Source: Meghimatium bilineatum (Eukaryota; Mollusca; Gastropoda; Stylommatophora; Philomycidae). Taken from it: a DNA stretch of 64,000 nt. Made by a program: the position numbers and the translations under genes. This document shows, in pieces, positions 52,001 to 58,400 of the stretch (positions are counted from its first letter, which is position 1; each line of letters begins with the position of its first letter). The stretch is taken from positions 27,130,983 through 27,194,982 of the forward strand of contig CM067298.1 in assembly GCA_034231615.1 (NCBI GenBank), given 5' to 3'. The notes below the pieces were generated by a model. It was not told where the DNA came from. It saw only the letters and a list, made by a program, of their open reading frames with translations, and did not search any database.

Positions 52001-55000
52001 GAAAAATTGGCTCCCTCCAAATGTTTTGCAACATGAGGTTCATTCTGGCAAGAAACGCTGCAATGATTGGCTTGTTTTTATTAAATTCTACGGTCACCTT
52101 GTAACTGCAAGTTAAGCTCATTCAATTTAGACAACAAATCTGTTAAATAACCAATGTCTGGTTTTCATTAGATTAAATTTCCTTTGAAAATGGGATCTGT
52201 AGCATCCACAACCCTAAAACGATCTCAAATGGTGAAAATAATCTTATCGAACATAAGCCTTTTGAGAACCAAATTGACGAAAGCCATCGTCATTTTCTTG
52301 ACACAACTTCACAAATAACCTAGAATTCAATACGCTGCTACGAATTATGTTTACTGTGTTTATGACGAATTGAAGAGATTGATGCAATCTGGAGGGGTGC
52401 AAAGGTTCTCGCGTTGCTCTCCTGTGAACCAATCCTTAGCAGATAGACAAGATCCTAAAAGTACCTGACGTCTGGGATCTAGGGACAAATTCCTATTCTC
52501 ACAAATAAACAAAGTTATACTACAATCCGCACAGAAGGCAATCCCAGGGGGGCAGTCGAAGAGAATACAAGTCTTATTGGAGTGAGACTAGAAAAATTGT
52601 ATAACGAGCTGAATGATGCAAGACATACAATGGAGTACAACCCTACAGCAGAAAATACAAAGAAACACAATGAAATCAAACACACGTCAGAGAAGAACAG
52701 AGATACAAAAGAACTGGCATGAAAAGACCAGCAGTCTAAACATGACAAAAGACACAAGTAAACTATGGAACCTTACAATAACTCTAAATGAAGAAACAAA
52801 GAATTCACACTACAAGACTGTCATCGAAGAAGAGGGAAAATTCCACACAGGGAAAATGGCAGCAAACATTTTAGCTGACTTCTAGAAGAAAGAAAGCACA
52901 ACAACACTCTCTCATACACGTATCAAAGAAGTCAAAAAAGAAATTAAAAGAAAACTGAAGAATCAAAATCCAGAGCCCTGCATGAAGACACCCTTATCCA
53001 TCGCAGAACTAAATGGTGCCATAGGAAAACTAAAAACCAAAAAGGCCCTAGGAAAAGACGGCATAACCAATGATATGATCAGGAACCTAGGGCCAATCAG
53101 CAGAAACAAGCTCCTTACCATCTTCAACCAATCATGGAAAACTGGTAAAATTCCAGACTTGTGGCGTGAAGCTGTCATCATCCCAATTGGGAAAAAACAA
53201 AAAGGAAAAACAAGCAAGTCAAACTACCGACCAGTCAGCCTCTTGAGTTGCATAGGGAAAACAAATGGAGAGAATGGTCAACTCTAGACTGATAAAATAC
53301 CTAGAAGAAAACATAGGGTAGTAATGGAATGGTCTTTCTACACGAGAAACAGCTCGCTGGTTGCAAAACGCCTCGTCGTCGGAAAGTCAAACAATGGGTG
53401 ACACAAGCAAACTATCAGTTCGTCTCGCAACATATACCCTGAGTAGATGGCTCCTTCAATCAATTACATTAAGCCGAAAGCTGAAGTATCATTGGTATGA
53501 AAGAAAGCTAAGAAAAACCACTCCACTGCACATAGAAAATAATAGCTAATCGCTGGCAATTCCTGATGTTATTAACAAAAAACACAAACAACATGCAATC
53601 TGGCACTCGGATTTTTAGCTACTAAATTGTGTCCATGAATGACGTAGTGCATTGCAAACACCCGAGATACATTGGATTTGAATGGCTTAAGAACCGCCAT
53701 AGCGGCCTAACATGGATGATGCTCATCTTCTACTTCCGACATTATATTTGAGAAAGGGGTCGCTTTCTCCCTGAAATAATCTTTTAAAACATAGAATTTT
53801 GTATTTGCCTGTACTGTCTGTTGTCAAAGTTCTCTCAGTTTTTCTTGAATTTCTTGGTACATAACGAACATGTACCAATAATAGTGATTCATTACGAATC
53901 ATGTACCAATAATAGTGATTCATTACGAATCATGTACCAATAATAGTGATTCATTACGAATCATGTACCAATAATAGTGATTCATTATACGGCAAAATTG
54001 ACTCTTCGAGTTGAATTGATAAATGGTTCATTTGCAGATAAACATACAAGAGGATTTCAACACCATGACTCATTTCATCAATATGTGTTTGAACCGTGTT
54101 GCTGCTCTAAACAATTCATTTGAGTCTACCATATGAAAGCTTCTGTAGACCTGATTTTAAACCTCTTCAACAGCTGGAACAATCAGCTGTTCTTCAATAG
54201 TATGAGACTTTCCTAATTTTGCTAGTGGTATTGGGGATATTGTAAGGCGCCCGCAAAGCATTATTGTCTCTAATTGAAATTGAAGCGATCATACTGTCCA
54301 CCGTGGTTCTCCTCTGACGTTTTAAAATGTTATGTGGGGTAACTGTGTTTAGTGCAAGTTTTATACACACGATACGTTGATGCTTGCATGAACACTTTTT
54401 TAACCCTGCGCATAAGCGTAGACACACAAAACGAACTTGATAGGTACTTGAACAATTTTATAAAATATAATTTATAAACATATACATATAAAGTAATTGC
54501 TATGTCTATTAAAAGTATTATGTACATACTATCTGTTTTATTTGTAATATGGCATTTACAGAACGGCTAAATGTTGATGATGATCTGTCTTAATGGGGTT
54601 CGCTCTCGTGGATCCCCATTTACATCTCGTGCACCCACATTTTTTTTATCGTTGACATAGTCCCCTTTTAAGTTGAAATCGACGCCTGTGGATCTATATA
54701 GACCACTTTGGAAAACACAGGTCTAGATTATTGGTTTAATATGAAATAAAAGTTACTAGATGGTCATTAACTTCGGTCTATTGTTGGTAATATTGGTAAA
54801 TGTGAGATGAAAGTTACTAGAATGTCACTAACATTTGTAAAATATTGAGTCTAATGTTTAAGAAGTGTCATTAAAATCACATGGCGGAAAGAAATTCTGT
54901 TTACTGCCGAACAAGTTGCACAATGGCTAGTATTATTCGCATAAAGCCATTGCAATATTGATCATATTTTATTAACATCAGTTCTGAAACTTATTGTTTT

Positions 55001-55304
55001 CTCACACCAGAAGCGCCCATAGACAGTGAGATTCACATAGCAGCATGCATCATTTATTCATAATATTACAATATTTTCCATTTCACAGATTTCTGTTCGA
55101 ATATGGACATTACGACGCATGCGCAAGTGTAACAGCTCTGCAGCTTATCTGGCTACGTTAGCTGTGTCGGATTGTCTATTTTTGATACTTATAGTTGGTA
55201 ACGAACTACAGTATCCATGGATGGTGGGAGTTTTGGATCTCCAGGTTAGTTTATTTACGTGTTCCCCATCCCCGACTGTTAGTATTAACTAATGCAACAA
55301 TGTG

Positions 55305-55402
<98 letters not shown>

Positions 55403-58400
55403 CGAATGGTAGTGAGGTATAGTCTTAAACCATATATATATGGTTATGAGTCTCAGGCAATGACATCGGCAATGGAAAAAAAAATTTATGAAACAGAATG
55501 TTCTAGAAACGCCCTAATAATATAATGGACAAAAAGACTATCCCACAAATATGTACACACGTTCGTGAGGACTTGAACATAGACGAAGATTGCCATCTCA
55601 AAACTATTTCCCCCAAAAACGTGGGTTAACATATTTTAGACATATAACAAGATACAATGGTTTCTAAAGATTAATCTTGGAAAAAATGTTCCAAGAAAGA
55701 AATGTTCCAGGAAAAAGAACAAGAGACAGATTAAGACTAATATGGACACAGCATATCGAAAGAACGTCTGAATATGACACTTATAAGAGGCTAAACAGAG
55801 TGCACAGTACTGAAAGTCTTACACATTGGCAGTGAGGACAACGTTATGCAAAGAACACGGCATATATATAAACAGTCGCGCACATCGAGGTCCATATAGG
55901 TTTCACGACACAATAACTGTTATAATGCATGGAATTAATGGATGATCAAATGAGTGATTGCACCTGACTTTCAATTTTCTAATTAATGATTCCACCTTCT
56001 CATCGCCTCATCCATTTTAGAATAGCGGTGGGCAAAATATAGCCCGCACGTCAAATCCGTTCCACCAAGCTATTGTACTGACCCGTCATGATTATTTAGA
56101 AGTAATATATTCCGGTTCTGTGGCAGCGTGGTAGAGAGCGTCTGTGACGGAAAAGGTACTAGGTTCGAATCCCTCCGCAGGCAATTGTACATCCGGACCG
56201 TTGAGAGAACAATGACAAAGTACATAACTTATTTATATTGCCTAGAAAATCATCCCAGCAAAAAAATTATCGGTTGATGGCTACGTCCTGAATAGAATAC
56301 GCTACCAATAAATATGCACTGAGCATCAAGCTTTAAAAAAACACATTACATGGATCTTCAACAGACTAAAGAAAAAAGTCTTTCGGCTGCTTACTACACG
56401 AAATCAGCTAATCCTGCTCGGTATCTAAGACGTTAATCTCTTAAATAGATCTTTTACCAACACCTCGAGTAACTTCCTTTATTCAGAGCTAACGTCTACA
56501 CTTTAGGTAACACTATTCATTCAGAGCGTACGCATACAATGCATATAGTTGACTTAATACAGAGCTAACGCATACACTTCATACAGTTACTCTCATTCAG
56601 AGCTAACTCCTATACTTCAGACAACCCATCTCCCCTTCGAGCTAATTTTAAGATATAAGATAGCCAGCTCCACTTAGAGCTTACACTCATTCCTCATAGA
56701 ACCTCATTTGTTAATAAAACAATATAATAATAATAATATTAATAAGACTCATAACCCGTCAGGTGCCACAATGGAGACATAACCCGTCAGACGTCATTCT
56801 GGAGACATAACCCGTCAGATGTCACAATGGAGGCATTACTCGTCAGACGTCATACTGAAGACATAACCCATCAGGTGCCACACTGGAGACATAACCCGCC
56901 AGACGTCATACTGGATACATAACCAGTCAGACGTCATACTGGAGACATAACCCGTCAGATACCACACTGGAGGCATAACCCGTCAGATGCCACACTGGAG
57001 ACATTACTCGTCAGACATCATACTGGAAACATAACCCGTCATATGCCACACTTGAGACATTACTCGTCAGACGTCATACTGGAAACATAACCCGTCATAT
57101 ACCACACTGGAGACATTACTCGTCTGATGTCATACTGGGTACATAACCCGTCAGGTGCCACACTGGAGACATAACACGTCAGATGCCCCACTTGAGACAT
57201 TACTCGTCAGACGTCATACTGGATACATAACCCGTAAGACGTCATACTGGAGACATAACCCGTCAGATACCACACAGGAGACATTACTCGTCAGACGTCA
57301 TACTGGATACATAACCCGTAAGACGTCATACTGGAGACATAACCCGTCAGATACCACACTGGAGGCATAACTCGTCAGATGCCACACTGGAGACATTACT
57401 CGTCAGACGTCATACTGGAGACATAACCCGTCAGATGCCACACTGGAAACATTACTCGTCAGACGTCATACTGGAGACATAACCTGTCAGGTGCCACACT
57501 GGAGACATTACTCGTCAGACGTCATACTGGAGACATAACCCGTCAGATGCCACACTGGAGACATTACTCGTCAGACGTCATACTGGAGACATAACCTGTC
57601 AGGTGCCACACTGGCGACATCACTCGTCAGATGCCCCACAAAAGACATCAGCACAAAAAACATTCCAAACATCTCTATCCTCGGCAATTCTGGGGAGTGT
57701 AGAAAATCATGCCCAGACCATTCCTTGATGTTCTAAATCAAGGATTTTCTTACCGTTTCTTCTTCTTCTATACCAGCAAGTTCCTTCTAAAGTAATTTTG
57801 GAAAGTGAATCGTGTCTCGTTACATGTCCAAGCCAAAAATGTTTACGCTGTTTCAGCACTGCTAAATGTGAGTTGATAACCTGCAAGCTTATTTATTTGC
57901 TTCTGGAGTAATATATTTGTCTTGTGTGCTATAAAACTAATTCCTAACAAAAATCTGTAGAATTTGTTTTTCAAAAGGCTGAATTCTTCTTACTCTGTTT
58001 CCATTGCGTATCCAACTTTCACATCCCTATAAAAGTATACTTAGCACTATGGCTCAGAATAGATTGATAACTGTAATACTGATCTTACTTTTCCAAATCA
58101 TATTTAACCTTCCCTTTGACAGCCACCGCCATCTCGAGTCTTAGCTTAATCTCATTTCTCGAGTTGCCATCATCACATATTTGTGAGCCGAGATATTTTA
58201 AGGTAGGAATTTCTTCAAGTTTGTGTCCGTTAATACAGGAAGAGGATCTGACTTACGGTCAAAATGGTGTAGAATAACAAGTTTATCTGCTTACAGAAAC
58301 GCCACGTTTAGGAGAGGATTTTGGCGCCGTCGAATAAAATTATACCGATGGGAAATGCTACGCTAGAGTATCGGCACAAATGCAAAATATTCAAAAGTAT

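Larger units (their letters stand above)
51850..54720 (-). mobile_element. hAT transposase relic (ZBED5/SCAND3-like), split by an insertion
   Basis: N-terminal part (about 54420-53590, broken frames): NNALRAPYNI, LAKLGKSHTIEEQLIVPAVE, IDEMSHGVE, LSIQLEESILPYNESLLLVH, VRYVP, KSNVSRVFAMHYVIHGHNLV, AKNPSARLH. C-terminal part (52432-51850): SRLHQSLQFVINTVNIIRSS, VLNSRLFVKLCQENDD, PDIGYLTDLLSKLNELNLQL, VQNLTVLHTDF. These are successive blocks of the ZBED5-like hAT transposase. At the far right CTGTGTTTTCCAAAGTGG (- strand, ending at 54720) resembles the terminal repeat. A LINE lies between the parts; both parts contain the RLH block, so they may be two copies. Dead by frameshifts and stops. Confidence 0.85.

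Noticed and set aside
56113..56185. A possible functional tRNA gene with good A and B boxes
   Set aside because: The sequence continues into a body shared with two other loci, so it is the head of a SINE; the anticodon arm does not fold convincingly by eye.
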